DNA of 64,000 bases, taken from the NCBI RefSeq assembly GCF_003570715.1, contig NZ_QXXQ01000006.1, forward strand, positions 124,001-188,000, given 5' to 3'. A program made the position numbers and the translations under genes. Shown here one piece after another: positions 41,176-49,936 of the stretch (positions are counted from its first letter, which is position 1; each line of letters opens with the position of its first letter). This DNA comes from Gemmobacter lutimaris. GTDB taxonomy: Bacteria; Pseudomonadota; Alphaproteobacteria; Rhodobacterales; Rhodobacteraceae. The notes beneath the pieces were generated by a model. That model was not told where the DNA came from and ran no database searches. It saw nothing but the letters and a program-made list of their open reading frames with translations.

Positions 41176-44081
41176 CGGATCGCGTTGTCACTTTTCGCAA
41201 TGGCACCCTGCCAACCGGCGGTGTGTCGCCCGGAGATCTGGCGGCCGAGGCGGCGGCGCGGGAAGCTGCGGATGATGCTGAAGTTACCGCCCGCGAGGCG
41301 GCGGAAAACCTCGGCTCAATCCTGCGGCTGACCGGATCGACCGGCACGGCGCAGGAAGTTACAGCGACGGTCGGCACGGCTCAACTGCACATTGGGATGG
41401 AAATCGGCCAACGAATGCAGGCGCGATGGCTGGAGAACAACACCGGACCCGGCGCGAAGCTGATCGTCAGCCGGGACGGTGTCGAGACCGAATGCACCAT
41501 CAAGCGTCGCAACGGTGCCGACCTCGCCGCCAATGATTTGCTTGGATCTGCTCGCTACGACTTCGTTGTCCACTCTGTGGACCCATACGTTGTGCGGGTC
41601 GTGGGCGCTGTGGCGAAGGATGACATCAACGGCCTGCCCGAGGCGCTGGATGATGCGTTTCAGGATGCGGCCGAGGCCATGAACGCCGCGATGGATGCGC
41701 AGGACACAGCCGACAGTGCGGTGGCTGCGGCTTCTGCGGCGCAGACGGCGGCGGATGATGCGCAGGCGACTGCGGATGCGGCGTTGCAGGATGCAGCCGA
41801 GGCTACCAATGACCTGATCGACCTCGAAGCGTTGCTGGATGACGGTGCAAAGCTGCCTGCGACCAAGCTGCTCGGCATTGTCCGCTCGGGCGAAAACCCT
41901 GCGACGGTCCTTGCCGCCTACGGTGCCGTGCAGCCGTATGTCTGGTTTGAGCGGCTTGATGGCAGCTATCGCATCTGGGGTGCGGTTGCTGACGGCGCTC
42001 CGGGATCGACGCAATACGGCACGCGCTGGTATGCTCCGCGAGCGGTTCTTTCCGATGATATTGCGGCGCAGATCGCTGCCAGATTGATCGCTGCAAACAA
42101 CCTGTCCGACCTGGCGGACAAGGCGCTCGCGCGCGAAAATCTCTCTGTCTACAGCAGGGCGTCCGTCGATCTTTTGCTGACTGACAAGGCCAGCGCCACC
42201 GCGTTTCAGCAGTTCGTCACGCGGGTTCTGGGGGCGCTCACCGGGCTGGCCTATCGCGTGGTGCCGTATACTGTCAGCCCTTACGACGGGGCGATCAAGA
42301 TCGCCGCCGACGAAATCAGCTATCCACAACTGTGGGTGACCACGCCTGACGACTTGGCGGCGCTGGTGCCTGGAGACGAAGGGCCGTTTCTTGTCAGCGG
42401 TGCAATCCTGACGTTCCCGACGAAAGACGATCCGCTGGGGACCACGCGGACTTACTTTGTTGATATGGCGGCAAGCCCCCGCGTGGTCACGTCCGAGGTG
42501 GGGATCGCCGTCAACTACTCGAAAGATCGTCTGATCCTCGGTGTGGCGCACCGCGGCTGGTATGTCGATATGGCGAACCTGCCGGTGACGTGGGCACTGC
42601 TGCCGACCGAATCCGACCCTGTGATCATGTTCGACCGGGCGACGCTGCGGACCGAGGCCTTGCAGCTCGCCGTGGCTGCGCTGCCCGTGCCGGATGATGT
42701 CGTCGGCGGGCCTGCGTGGGTGACGGCCGCCGCTGGCCCGATCCAGATCGGCGGTCCCATGCGGTCGCAGACTGTGGTCCTGCAAGCTGCCGGGGTGAAG
42801 GCCGATTGCAGCCATATGACGGTTGCGAGTGATGCGGTGCTGAATTTCGTGGCAGGCGGCACGGTGTTCGCGGGTCACGGGCGGACCTTTGCGGGGCAGG
42901 CCGGGATGCACACCGCAACTGTCCCGGCGGGCGGGCTGGTTCGCGTCACGCGGATCTCGGCCAATGCGACCTTCGGCACCGTGATCGAACCGCTGGGCGG
43001 GACCGTGCTGTCTTATGCGGGCGGGGCCGAGCCGGTGCATGATGTGTCGATCGCGCTGGGTGGTCAAAGCCAGTTGTCGCTGGGCTATTATCGCGGCCTT
43101 CCGGGTTCATTTGCGCATGCTGTCCGCGACGCGGGCTGGATGGCCACGCCGCTGGATGTTGATGCGCACTGGATCAATGGCGCCACCGGCGGCTCCTCGA
43201 TGCTGGTCACGCCGAACAACTGGTGGACGGTTGGCAATACCGAAGGGCCCGCGCTGACGGCGTGGAAAGCGGCCGTTACCGCCGCCGATGCGGCTGGGCA
43301 GCCGGTGCCGGAATGCGTGATCTGGATGCAGGGCGAGGCCGATGCCTGGGTTGTGCAGCAAGGCACCTATTCCAGCACTGTCTATAAAGACGCGATCAAA
43401 AGCGTCTGGTCGGCAATGCGGTCGCATCTGACCAGCCTCGGGGCCAGCGATCCGCAGTTCCTCGTGGTGCAGCTCGGGGCATGGGATTTTGAGGGCGACG
43501 ACTATCCGACCGGCGCCAGCGCAGTGCGGTGGGCCTATCAGCGGGCCATCGACGAAGTGGCCTATGCGCATTTCGCGGCCGATTCCTACGACATCCCGCG
43601 CCCTTGGGGGGATGTGCATCTGGGCGGTATGGGGCATTACCATCTGGCCCATCGTCTCGCGCGCGCTTATGCCAACGTGATCGAGGGGCAGGCCAATAGC
43701 CTCGGGCCGCAGATCACCGGGGCGACATGGCGTTCGGCCACTGATTTCCGCGCCGCTGTTGTGGGCCTGCCGTCCGGGCTGCACTTGCCACCGGGCGACA
43801 TGGGCGACGTGGCATCTGGCCCTTATCCTTGGGGTTTCCAGATCCTGAGCGGGGCCAACATGACGGTCGAAGTGCCGATCATTCGCGGCATCCTCGACCG
43901 CGTGTCGCGCACCGTGACGCTGGAAACCAACACAAACCTTTCGGGCTGCCGCGTGGCGTTCCCGGCGGGTTTTGCAACCGACCAGCGCGCCGGCCACCTC
44001 ATCCGCGACGAACAGGCGCACGGCCGCCTGATGGGCCTGCCGCTGCGCTCGGGCATGTCCGCCGCTCTCATCGCTCCCTGA
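41172..44081 (+). CDS. Tail fibre with SGNH-type esterase domain
   Basis: A 969-residue fibre read from a GTG preceded by AGGAGG. Residues 15-50 and 155-220 are Ala-rich helices typical of trimeric coiled-coil shafts. From about 620 to 850 lies an SGNH/sialate esterase-like domain: LGGQSQLS with Ser633, WMQGEAD at 718-724, and GDVHLGGMGH with Asp814 and His816. Such domains remove acetyl groups from surface sugars. The C-terminal 100 residues form a separate beta domain. It probably binds and trims host polysaccharide at adsorption. Confidence 0.85.
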   Translation: MTDRVVTFRNGTLPTGGVSPGDLAAEAAAREAADDAEVTAREAAENLGSILRLTGSTGTAQEVTATVGTAQLHIGMEIGQRMQARWLENNTGPGAKLIVSRDGVETECTIKRRNGADLAANDLLGSARYDFVVHSVDPYVVRVVGAVAKDDINGLPEALDDAFQDAAEAMNAAMDAQDTADSAVAAASAAQTAADDAQATADAALQDAAEATNDLIDLEALLDDGAKLPATKLLGIVRSGENPATVLAAYGAVQPYVWFERLDGSYRIWGAVADGAPGSTQYGTRWYAPRAVLSDDIAAQIAARLIAANNLSDLADKALARENLSVYSRASVDLLLTDKASATAFQQFVTRVLGALTGLAYRVVPYTVSPYDGAIKIAADEISYPQLWVTTPDDLAALVPGDEGPFLVSGAILTFPTKDDPLGTTRTYFVDMAASPRVVTSEVGIAVNYSKDRLILGVAHRGWYVDMANLPVTWALLPTESDPVIMFDRATLRTEALQLAVAALPVPDDVVGGPAWVTAAAGPIQIGGPMRSQTVVLQAAGVKADCSHMTVASDAVLNFVAGGTVFAGHGRTFAGQAGMHTATVPAGGLVRVTRISANATFGTVIEPLGGTVLSYAGGAEPVHDVSIALGGQSQLSLGYYRGLPGSFAHAVRDAGWMATPLDVDAHWINGATGGSSMLVTPNNWWTVGNTEGPALTAWKAAVTAADAAGQPVPECVIWMQGEADAWVVQQGTYSSTVYKDAIKSVWSAMRSHLTSLGASDPQFLVVQLGAWDFEGDDYPTGASAVRWAYQRAIDEVAYAHFAADSYDIPRPWGDVHLGGMGHYHLAHRLARAYANVIEGQANSLGPQITGATWRSATDFRAAVVGLPSGLHLPPGDMGDVASGPYPWGFQILSGANMTVEVPIIRGILDRVSRTVTLETNTNLSGCRVAFPAGFATDQRAGHLIRDEQAHGRLMGLPLRSGMSAALIAP

Positions 44082-44097
44082 TCATAAGGAGGCCGTA

Positions 44098-44361
44098 ATG
44101 GCTGATGCATTCCTCTACAACACGTCGGGCCTCGAAAGCCCGGCGTCCAATGCCGCGGCGATCACGCCCTCGGATAGCGTGGACCTCGCCAATGTCCCTC
44201 GCGCGCTTTATGCGCTGACCGACGGCACCGTACGGGTGACGATGCGCGGGGGCGGATCGCCCGTCACCGTCCAGATGATCGCGGGTGTCCCGCTGCCGTT
44301 TCGGGTGACGCGCGTCTGGGCCACCGGCACCACCGCCACCGGGATCGTGGGGGTCTGGTGA
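44098..44361 (+). CDS. Spike base protein of the RCAP_rcc01079 (GTA) kind
   Basis: An 87-residue protein (ITPSDSVDLANVPRALYALT, then LPFRVTRVWATGTTATGIVG). It matches the small GTA spike base protein pattern of Rhodobacterales. It likely joins a head or tail spike to the particle. AAGGAGG precedes the ATG. Its stop overlaps the next start (TGATG). Confidence 0.75.
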   Translation: MADAFLYNTSGLESPASNAAAITPSDSVDLANVPRALYALTDGTVRVTMRGGGSPVTVQMIAGVPLPFRVTRVWATGTTATGIVGVW

Positions 44362-45707
44362 TGCTGGGAGTCGGTTACGGCATTGCCTCGCCCGCGCTCT
44401 GGGCCGCGCGGTGGTCTCCCGGCCTTGTCTACGGCCCGTCCGGGCAGGGTGCACTGTTTCGCGCAAACCGTTTTGACACGCTGTTTCAGGACGCGGCAGG
44501 CACGATCCCTGTCAACGCACCCGGCCAGCCTGTGGGCCTCATCCGCGACCTGAGCGGGCGCGGCAATCACGCAAGTCAGGCCGTCGCATTGAGCCGACCG
44601 ATCCTCGCACGGCATCCAGCGAGCGGGTTGCGGCAGTTGCTGAGCAACAGCACTGATCTGACGGCGTGGGGTGGTAGTGCTGGCGTGGCGCTGCATCAGA
44701 CGCTGGCGTCTGGCGAACTGGTCTACGAGATCAGCGATAACGATTCCGCCGTCAACCACTCGCGCAGTCTGTCGGTTAATCTTACCTCGGGCCAATCATA
44801 CTGTTTTTCTGCACGGGTCCGGGCCGGGTCCGCCGAAAAGACCCAGATATCATGTCAAACACCTGGATCGTCTGCGGGCGTAGTCGTCACATGGTCTGGT
44901 GGCGCACCGTCATCTGTTGTCACTAATGGGCCGCAGACAGGCGCAGTGAGTTGCGATCCAGATCCGGTCAATGCCGGGTATTACATACTGCGTGGTGTAT
45001 TGAACGCGGCTGTTAGCGGATTGCACACCATGTATCTTTGGCCGTCTGCATACGAGGCCAGTGGTCTAACGACCGGAACCAGCTATTTTAGCTCGCCCCA
45101 GATCGAGACCGGGACCGTGCGCACCGGGTATCAGGCGGCCACCTCCACCTATGATGTGTCCGAGGCGGGGTATGGCAGCGTCTGGGGGCTGCGGACGAAT
45201 GGCATCAATCAATGGCTGGAGATTGCAGCATTTGCATCTGGTTCGGCAGGCAGGACCATTGTCGCGGCGATCAGAAAACGAAGTGATGTGGCGCGTGGGA
45301 CTGTCATCGAGCACAGGCCGAATTTCTCGCGCCCGGGTGGTATTGGACTGTTCGCGCCAGCAGCGGATGGCGCGGCGTCCTACGGCGTCAATGTTTATCC
45401 GGCCTCATCAGGCTCGGCAATATCTAGCGGCTATCCAGCACTAACGGATTGTATCGTAACGGCAGTGGCCCAAAACGGATCGTGCATCATGCGCATCAAT
45501 GGCGCGCAGGTAGCGTCGGCGACGCTGGCCGGAGGTGACTGGGTGACATTTAACGCGGGCATGACTATCGGCGCGCGGGACGGATCCAGTCTGTTCGGCG
45601 ATCTGATGATCTACGGTCTGCTCTATATCGACCGACCGCTGGCAGCCGCCGAATATGCCCGCGCTGAACAATACATGGCCCGCCTCGCAGGAGTGACCCT
45701 CGCATGA
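44361..45707 (+). CDS. Tail/spike protein with lectin-like modules
   Basis: A 448-residue protein. The N-terminal part has LFQDAAGTIPVNAPGQPVG and LIRDLSGRGNHASQAV, a motif of phage tail and spike proteins. The middle (about 95-270) is a jelly-roll module like the hub insert, beginning QLLSNSTDLTAWGG and ending SSPQIETGTVRTGYQAATST. The C-terminal 170 residues look like a LamG/concanavalin fold. It is coupled to the spike base gene, so it is probably the spike itself, binding host glycans. Confidence 0.7.
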   Translation: MLGVGYGIASPALWAARWSPGLVYGPSGQGALFRANRFDTLFQDAAGTIPVNAPGQPVGLIRDLSGRGNHASQAVALSRPILARHPASGLRQLLSNSTDLTAWGGSAGVALHQTLASGELVYEISDNDSAVNHSRSLSVNLTSGQSYCFSARVRAGSAEKTQISCQTPGSSAGVVVTWSGGAPSSVVTNGPQTGAVSCDPDPVNAGYYILRGVLNAAVSGLHTMYLWPSAYEASGLTTGTSYFSSPQIETGTVRTGYQAATSTYDVSEAGYGSVWGLRTNGINQWLEIAAFASGSAGRTIVAAIRKRSDVARGTVIEHRPNFSRPGGIGLFAPAADGAASYGVNVYPASSGSAISSGYPALTDCIVTAVAQNGSCIMRINGAQVASATLAGGDWVTFNAGMTIGARDGSSLFGDLMIYGLLYIDRPLAAAEYARAEQYMARLAGVTLA

Positions 45708-46084
45708 TTACCATCACCATCGCATGCCCCGAGGCGCTGATCGCGGACGCCAACCAACTCGCGCGCTGCATCGGCTACGGCCCCGACGACGACCAGACCT
45801 ATGGCGCGGCATCGTGGCAGGATGCGGGCGGCAACCGTTATGCTGTGGCCTCCGGGCCGGTCGGCGCGGCGTTTCCACAGGCCGCCGCCTCGCTGCTGGC
45901 ATCCCCGCAATGGGGTGCCGACATGGCCGCCGCCGCACGCGCGCAAGCCGCAATCCGCATCTGGACCGAGGATCAGCCCATCACCGCATCGCCGGACCAC
46001 ATCGCGGTGGTGATCGGTGACGATGCCCGCGCCGCGCTGGCGGGGCTGGGGGTGACGCAGGTGCCGGAGGAGGCAGAGGCGTGA
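45704..46084 (+). CDS. Hypothetical virion-associated protein
   Basis: A 126-residue Ala-rich alpha/beta protein (MITITIACPEALIADANQLA...). It overlaps the spike gene start-stop at ATGA and the next gene at GTGA. Similar small proteins follow spike genes in Rhodobacterales phages; function unknown. Confidence 0.65.
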   Translation: MITITIACPEALIADANQLARCIGYGPDDDQTYGAASWQDAGGNRYAVASGPVGAAFPQAAASLLASPQWGADMAAAARAQAAIRIWTEDQPITASPDHIAVVIGDDARAALAGLGVTQVPEEAEA

Positions 46085-46356
46085 CCGTCCAGTTTGACAA
46101 CAAAATCAGCCTCGGCCACGTCATCAGCATCGTGACCGTGCTGGCCGCCTGCATCATGGGTTACGCCACGCTGTCAGCCCGGCAGGAGCGTCTGTCGCTG
46201 GACGTGCTGGCGATGCAGCGTGCGGCCGAGGCGAGGGAGAGTCGCATACGCGCGGTCGAGATCGCACAGGCCAGCCAATCCAGCGACCTGCGCAGCATCC
46301 AGATCGGTATCAGCAGGATCGAGGCACAGCTCGAAAAGCTGCAACCGAAACCCTGA
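46081..46356 (+). CDS. Small single-span membrane protein with coiled coil
   Basis: A 91-residue protein started by GTG. Residues 11-29 (LGHVISIVTVLAACIMGYA) form one membrane span and the rest is a helical coiled coil (RIRAVEIAQASQSSDLRSIQ, then ISRIEAQLEKL). It lies just before the amidase, so a spanin-like or holin-like lysis role is possible. A terminator follows it. Confidence 0.65.
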   Translation: MTVQFDNKISLGHVISIVTVLAACIMGYATLSARQERLSLDVLAMQRAAEARESRIRAVEIAQASQSSDLRSIQIGISRIEAQLEKLQPKP

Positions 46357-46359
46357 CCC

Positions 46360-46381
46360 GCCCGCTGCGCGCGGGCTTTTT
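46360..46381 (+). terminator. Terminator before the amidase
   Basis: GCCCGC (46360-46365) pairs with GCGGGC (46371-46376), with five T residues after it. It sits four bases after the previous stop and 15 bases before the amidase ATG. Confidence 0.7.
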
Positions 46382-46395
46382 CATGGAGCAACATC

Positions 46396-47013
46396 ATGGC
46401 AGACGAAAACATCCGGTCCATCCAGACCGGGCTGGCAGGGGTTGGTTATTCGCCGGGCCCCATTGACGGGATCGACGGCCCGCGCACCCGTGCGACGGCT
46501 GTGCGCTGGGGGCAGGGCGCCCCGGTTGCCGCGCGGGACGTGGCGCCGGTCACCACCTCGATGATCTACCAAGGCAGCGCGCGGTATCCAGTGCGCGAGG
46601 TGATCGTGCATTGCAGCGCGACGCGGCCCGAGTGGATGGATGGCGACGGGATCGACGCGCAGGTGGCCGAGATCCGGCGCTGGCACAAGGCACAGGGCTG
46701 GCGTGACATCGGCTATCACTGGGTGCTGGGTCGGTCGGGTGAGCTGCGCGCGGGCCGCCGCGAAACCGAAATTGGTGCGCATGTGATGGGTCGGAATAAC
46801 GGCACAATCGGCATTTGCCTGATCGGTGGTTTCGGCTCGGCCGAGACGGATCGGCCCGAGGTGCATTTCACCGACCGCCAGCTGGTGCAGTTGCGCAACC
46901 AGATCGAGGCCATCTCCATGCGCACTCAGATCACCACAGTTTCCGGGCACAACCAGTATGCCGCCAAGGCATGCCCCGGTTTCCACGTCCCCACCTGGTT
47001 CAAAGGAGCCTAA
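46396..47013 (+). CDS. N-acetylmuramoyl-L-alanine amidase endolysin
   Basis: A 205-residue endolysin. Residues 1-40 resemble a peptidoglycan-binding repeat (IRSIQTGLAGVGYSPGPIDG). An amidase_2 domain follows with VIVHCSATRP (zinc His), GWRDIGYHWVLGRSGEL, and GHNQYAAKACPGFHVP (zinc His and Cys-Pro). It would cut the glycan-peptide bond for host lysis. A holin-like gene follows within three bases. No signal peptide is seen, so export depends on the holin. Confidence 0.92.
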   Translation: MADENIRSIQTGLAGVGYSPGPIDGIDGPRTRATAVRWGQGAPVAARDVAPVTTSMIYQGSARYPVREVIVHCSATRPEWMDGDGIDAQVAEIRRWHKAQGWRDIGYHWVLGRSGELRAGRRETEIGAHVMGRNNGTIGICLIGGFGSAETDRPEVHFTDRQLVQLRNQIEAISMRTQITTVSGHNQYAAKACPGFHVPTWFKGA

Positions 47014-47015
47014 TC

Positions 47016-47192
47016 ATGCAGACCGAAATCGCCCGTCTCGCCCGCCATGCCCTGCCGCCTGCGCTGGCCTATGCCGTCGCAAAGGGGTGGATTCCGGCGG
47101 ACCTGCAACAGCCGATCATCGAGGCCGCGCTTGCCGTGGGCGCCGTGCTTGCAGCGCTTTGGGCCAGCCGCCAGCGCGACAAGGCACGGTGA
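47016..47192 (+). CDS. Holin-like small membrane protein
   Basis: A 58-residue protein with a strong ribosome site (AGGAG). The first half is amphipathic and the span IIEAALAVGAVLAALWAS is followed by a basic tail RQRDKAR. Size, position directly after the endolysin and charge distribution fit a holin. This is the last gene of the late operon. Confidence 0.75.
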   Translation: MQTEIARLARHALPPALAYAVAKGWIPADLQQPIIEAALAVGAVLAALWASRQRDKAR

Positions 47193-47508
47193 CGGGTTCT
47201 TGAAATGAAACGCCCCGCCGATCTTGGGGGGATGGCGGGGCGTTGCGCGCTCTATGAGCAGCGCGGGCAGTTTTGGGGTTGGAAAACATGCAGCGTCGGC
47301 GGGGCGAATGACACAGAATGAAGTTCCAATCGAAAAGCATAGCCTGTTGCCTTCGCGGCCGAGCCCGGAGAAGAGGCACCGTTACGAGTGGGTATACGCT
47401 TTGCCGACATGCTCAATAATTCGACGGTATAAAGCTGGGTGTCGTGAACGGAGAGATGTCTGAGCGGAATATGTCAGTTTCATATCCGGTTGTTATGGCA
47501 GAATAATA
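47193..47508. other. Intergenic end of the phage late region
   Basis: This 316-base stretch holds an 11-bp perfect hairpin (AACGCCCCGCC at 47209-47219 with GGCGGGGCGTT at 47234-47244) without T tract, which probably ends the late transcript. The remainder falls in GC content toward the cargo genes. A 51-codon frame at 47308-47463 is open but unconvincing. Confidence 0.5.
47209..47244 (+). terminator. Probable end-of-operon hairpin after the holin
   Basis: An 11-bp perfect stem with a 14-base loop lies 16 bases after the holin stop. No T run follows, so termination efficiency is unclear. Confidence 0.5.
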
Positions 47509-47748
47509 TCAAATGCGTCGGACAGAGTTCCCGCTGTCGATGATGTGGTGAATCAAGTTTGCAACTTCTTGATGCAGAACCGGATTACCACTTGTTTCCG
47601 AGGCGTTTTCATGCGCAGCAGCAGCGTCTTGGAGGATGCCCAAGATCTCCTGTTCAGGCAGAATCCTGCGGTCGTTCAGGGCCAACAAGAGTGACTCGCA
47701 GATCGCGAGAGCAGCATGCCCGGCAACGTCTGGATTGTGATCTATCAT
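47509..47748 (-). CDS. Small hypothetical cargo protein
   Basis: A 79-residue helical protein (MIDHNPDVAGHAALAICESL, then LLALNDRRILPEQEILGILQ). I recall similar short proteins as hypotheticals in alphaproteobacteria, but no function. It is divergent from the Crp/Fnr gene with a 171-base gap between. The start at 47748 is chosen over 47790, which would add an unrelated leader. Confidence 0.6.
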   Translation of the reverse strand: MIDHNPDVAGHAALAICESLLLALNDRRILPEQEILGILQDAAAAHENASETSGNPVLHQEVANLIHHIIDSGNSVRRI

Positions 47749-47919
47749 TTTTCGACTTTCTGTGCAGTTTCTGCCATGCTGGAAAAACATGCAGCCAACC
47801 TATGGAAATGTGGCAGGAAATAGCATGAGCGCGCTGACGCAGATCAGCATGTTGCCCTTCTTTTTCTGAACAAAATCGGTTGTGAGCAGACAACTGCCGC
47901 GTAGCTCGAAGGAATGTCC

Positions 47920-48672
47920 ATGACGGAGCGACCTGCCACCCCAAGTTCCCAAGACAACCCGTTGGTAAGAAAGCTATCTGCCTTTGTTCGGCTCTCACCG
48001 AATGATGTTGAGGTCGTGGCGGGCATGTTCCGCCGGCGGCGCAACTTTGCCATGGGTGTCGAGCTCATCCACCAAGGACAGGTGGGGCAGTCGGCCTTTG
48101 TATTGGCTTCAGGCTGGGCCTGCTCCTACAAACTGCTGAGCGGAGGCACGCGACAAATTGTTGATTTTCAGGTGCCGGGAGATTTTCTTGGCTTACGATC
48201 TGTGCTGTTTCGTACATCAGATCATAATGTGGAGGCAGTAACGACTATTCAGGCATCAGAGGTTACACAACGTGATCTATTGGCTGCATTTACCGAAACA
48301 CCACGTCTGGCCACTGCTGTTCTATGGGCGGCGTCTCGGGATGAAGCAATGGTCGTGGAGCACCTTGTTAATCTGGGGCGACGGTCTGCATCCGAACGGA
48401 TGGCGCACTTCCTGCTGGAACTGGGCGCGCGGCTGAGGTTGGTTGGAATGGGAAACAGCACAGGGTTTGCCTGTCCGCTTTCACAGTATCTCTTGGCCGA
48501 CGCTCTTGGATTGAGCGCGGTTCATGTGAACCGCGTCTTGCGGGAATTGCGCGAGGATGGATTGGTTACATTCCGTCGGGGGCGCGTGGAGTTCAGAAAT
48601 TATGATGCTTTGGTGGATTTTGCTAGCTTTGACCGGGCGTATCTTGATCATGATGGGCCATTGCTGAGTTAA
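47920..48672 (+). CDS. Crp/Fnr-family transcriptional regulator (prophage cargo)
   Basis: A 250-residue regulator. The cyclic-nucleotide-type beta-roll spans about 15-135 (LIHQGQVGQSAFVLASGWAC, then IVDFQVPGDFLGLRSVLF). The helix-turn-helix lies near 195-235 (QYLLADALGLSAVHVNRVLR). It lacks the N-terminal Cys set of oxygen-sensing Fnr, so the signal is unknown. GAAGGA is six bases before the ATG at 47920 and too close to the ATG at 47914. It sits between phage lysis genes and attR, so it is likely lysogenic-conversion cargo that acts on host promoters. Confidence 0.88.
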   Translation: MTERPATPSSQDNPLVRKLSAFVRLSPNDVEVVAGMFRRRRNFAMGVELIHQGQVGQSAFVLASGWACSYKLLSGGTRQIVDFQVPGDFLGLRSVLFRTSDHNVEAVTTIQASEVTQRDLLAAFTETPRLATAVLWAASRDEAMVVEHLVNLGRRSASERMAHFLLELGARLRLVGMGNSTGFACPLSQYLLADALGLSAVHVNRVLRELREDGLVTFRRGRVEFRNYDALVDFASFDRAYLDHDGPLLS

Positions 48673-48903
48673 AGGATTTTGGAAATAGGAAGGTGAAATT
48701 TGAAATGGCAGGAACGAGTACCGGGTCAATGTGAAGTTCCATCTTTGCAGCCCGGAGGTTTCGTCATCGCTCAGTTCATATCCTAATCTGTGTTAAGGTA
48801 GACTTCTGATGTGACCTTGAGGCAGTCCACATCGAGAGGTGGAAAGTGAGAGATGGCTTTATATTATTCAATTGGGGTTACACAGTGCTTTGATCGCCCC
48901 CGA

Positions 48904-49290
48904 TCAATTCGCCCCGTCAGGCTCGTGCAAGAGAAACGCAATGTCTCTTAAAGCTCGTCGAGCCAGACTTTGATTGCTGCTGTTTTGCCCGTCGAGGGTT
49001 AGAAGATATCGTTCCACCACATAACGCAAGCGACCTGCCGCATCTGGCCACCTCCGCGCAGGCCCTTGTAGCAGGAGGGCATCTGCGGTCTTCAAGTGTA
49101 GACGAGAATCAAATGAGGCGGTTCCGCGCATTGATCTCCGAAGGAAAACGAGGAACAAGTCGGCAGAAGTTCTGCTGTCGTCGAGATCAATTACGGTCCC
49201 GGCGCTATGGGAAGGCGCATCAATCTCGATACCTGAAGGGGCCAGCGTAATTGTCCCGGTGGCAGGAGGCTCATCAAGATTGTCTGTCAT
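48904..49290 (-). CDS. Hypothetical cargo protein, third gene of a three-gene operon
   Basis: A 128-residue protein. It starts with a polar region (MTDNLDEPPATGTITLAPSG) and ends helical (LRYVVERYLLTLDGQNSSNQ, then RRALRDIAFLLHEPDG). It begins in an ATGA overlap with the membrane-anchored gene. No domain recognised. The 230 bases between it and the Crp/Fnr gene hold nothing clear. Confidence 0.6.
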   Translation of the reverse strand: MTDNLDEPPATGTITLAPSGIEIDAPSHSAGTVIDLDDSRTSADLFLVFLRRSMRGTASFDSRLHLKTADALLLQGPARRWPDAAGRLRYVVERYLLTLDGQNSSNQSLARRALRDIAFLLHEPDGAN

Positions 49291-49640
49291 GGTGCTGTGA
49301 TCGCCAGTGCCTTAAGACAAGCTCTCGCAAGAATGATATCAGGATTGTCTTTTCCCGGCGGCGTGGCCCAGCCTGTTTTCATCAGGGCGGCGGGCTGTCC
49401 AATCGACGACTCTGCGCGCAGTGCTTCGAGTTTGGAGGTTCCCGCCGGGTCGGTGCGGGATCTCTCGACGCAAATGGGGACCAGTGCTGCCGTTACGTCG
49501 ACGGATGACCGGCTCGCTGCCAGTTGCTCGGCGCCTCCCGAGGTCTTCCAGCCGCCCCAGTTGAACCCAATCAAAGCCAGCGCGGCTGCACCGACGAGCG
49601 CTCCGTACAGGCCGGGCTTCAGCCATTTAGGCGTGTTCAT
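49287..49640 (-). CDS. Membrane-anchored periplasmic cargo protein
   Basis: A 117-residue protein with an uncleaved-looking signal anchor (KPGLYGALVGAAALALIGFN, residues 8-27). A short periplasmic domain follows with two Cys (ALVPICVERSR, ILARACLKAL), which might form one disulfide. Similar proteins are widespread hypotheticals in alphaproteobacteria. It is the middle gene of the operon, overlapping both neighbours at ATGA. Confidence 0.65.
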   Translation of the reverse strand: MNTPKWLKPGLYGALVGAAALALIGFNWGGWKTSGGAEQLAASRSSVDVTAALVPICVERSRTDPAGTSKLEALRAESSIGQPAALMKTGWATPPGKDNPDIILARACLKALAITAP

Positions 49641-49936
49641 TTTGTTTCCTTCGATGAAATGGATACCGTGGCGTCGGAGATTTCGTGACTGGCCGTGTCC
49701 CTTGCCAAGGCGGCCTCCAAGTCGTTTTCTGTCGTAGGGAGTAGCTCCGTCACGCCTGCTCGAGCTTCGACGCGTAAGAAGGTTGAAACTCGACGGTGGG
49801 CTTGAAAGCTCAACCCATACAGCAATTCATACTCTGTCAGTACATCATAGGAGCCTGCTGGAAACGTTTCGTGGTAACCAGCAAGGTTGAATGGATGTAC
49901 AAACGTGAGATGCAAGATGGATGATCGGATCGTCAT
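49637..49936 (-). CDS. Hypothetical cargo protein, first gene of the three-gene operon
   Basis: A 99-residue beta-rich protein (MTIRSSILHLTFVHPFNLAG, then YDVLTEYELLYGLSFQAHRR). GGGGGTTGC precedes the ATG at 49936, which is why I use it over the start at 49972. The family is unknown to me. It overlaps the next gene at ATGA, so the three proteins are probably made together. Confidence 0.6.
   Translation of the reverse strand: MTIRSSILHLTFVHPFNLAGYHETFPAGSYDVLTEYELLYGLSFQAHRRVSTFLRVEARAGVTELLPTTENDLEAALARDTASHEISDATVSISSKETK

Noticed and set aside
26113-47192. Interpretation of the whole element as a gene transfer agent
   Set aside because: Integrase, excisionase, repressor/Cro pair, primase/helicase and attL/attR show a temperate phage; only the tail is GTA-like.
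47209-47244. Perfect hairpin as a strong intrinsic terminator
   Set aside because: There is no T tract after it, so it is listed with reduced confidence only.
47308-47463. 51-codon frame after the holin
   Set aside because: No domain, odd composition and only a modest ribosome site; left as non-coding.
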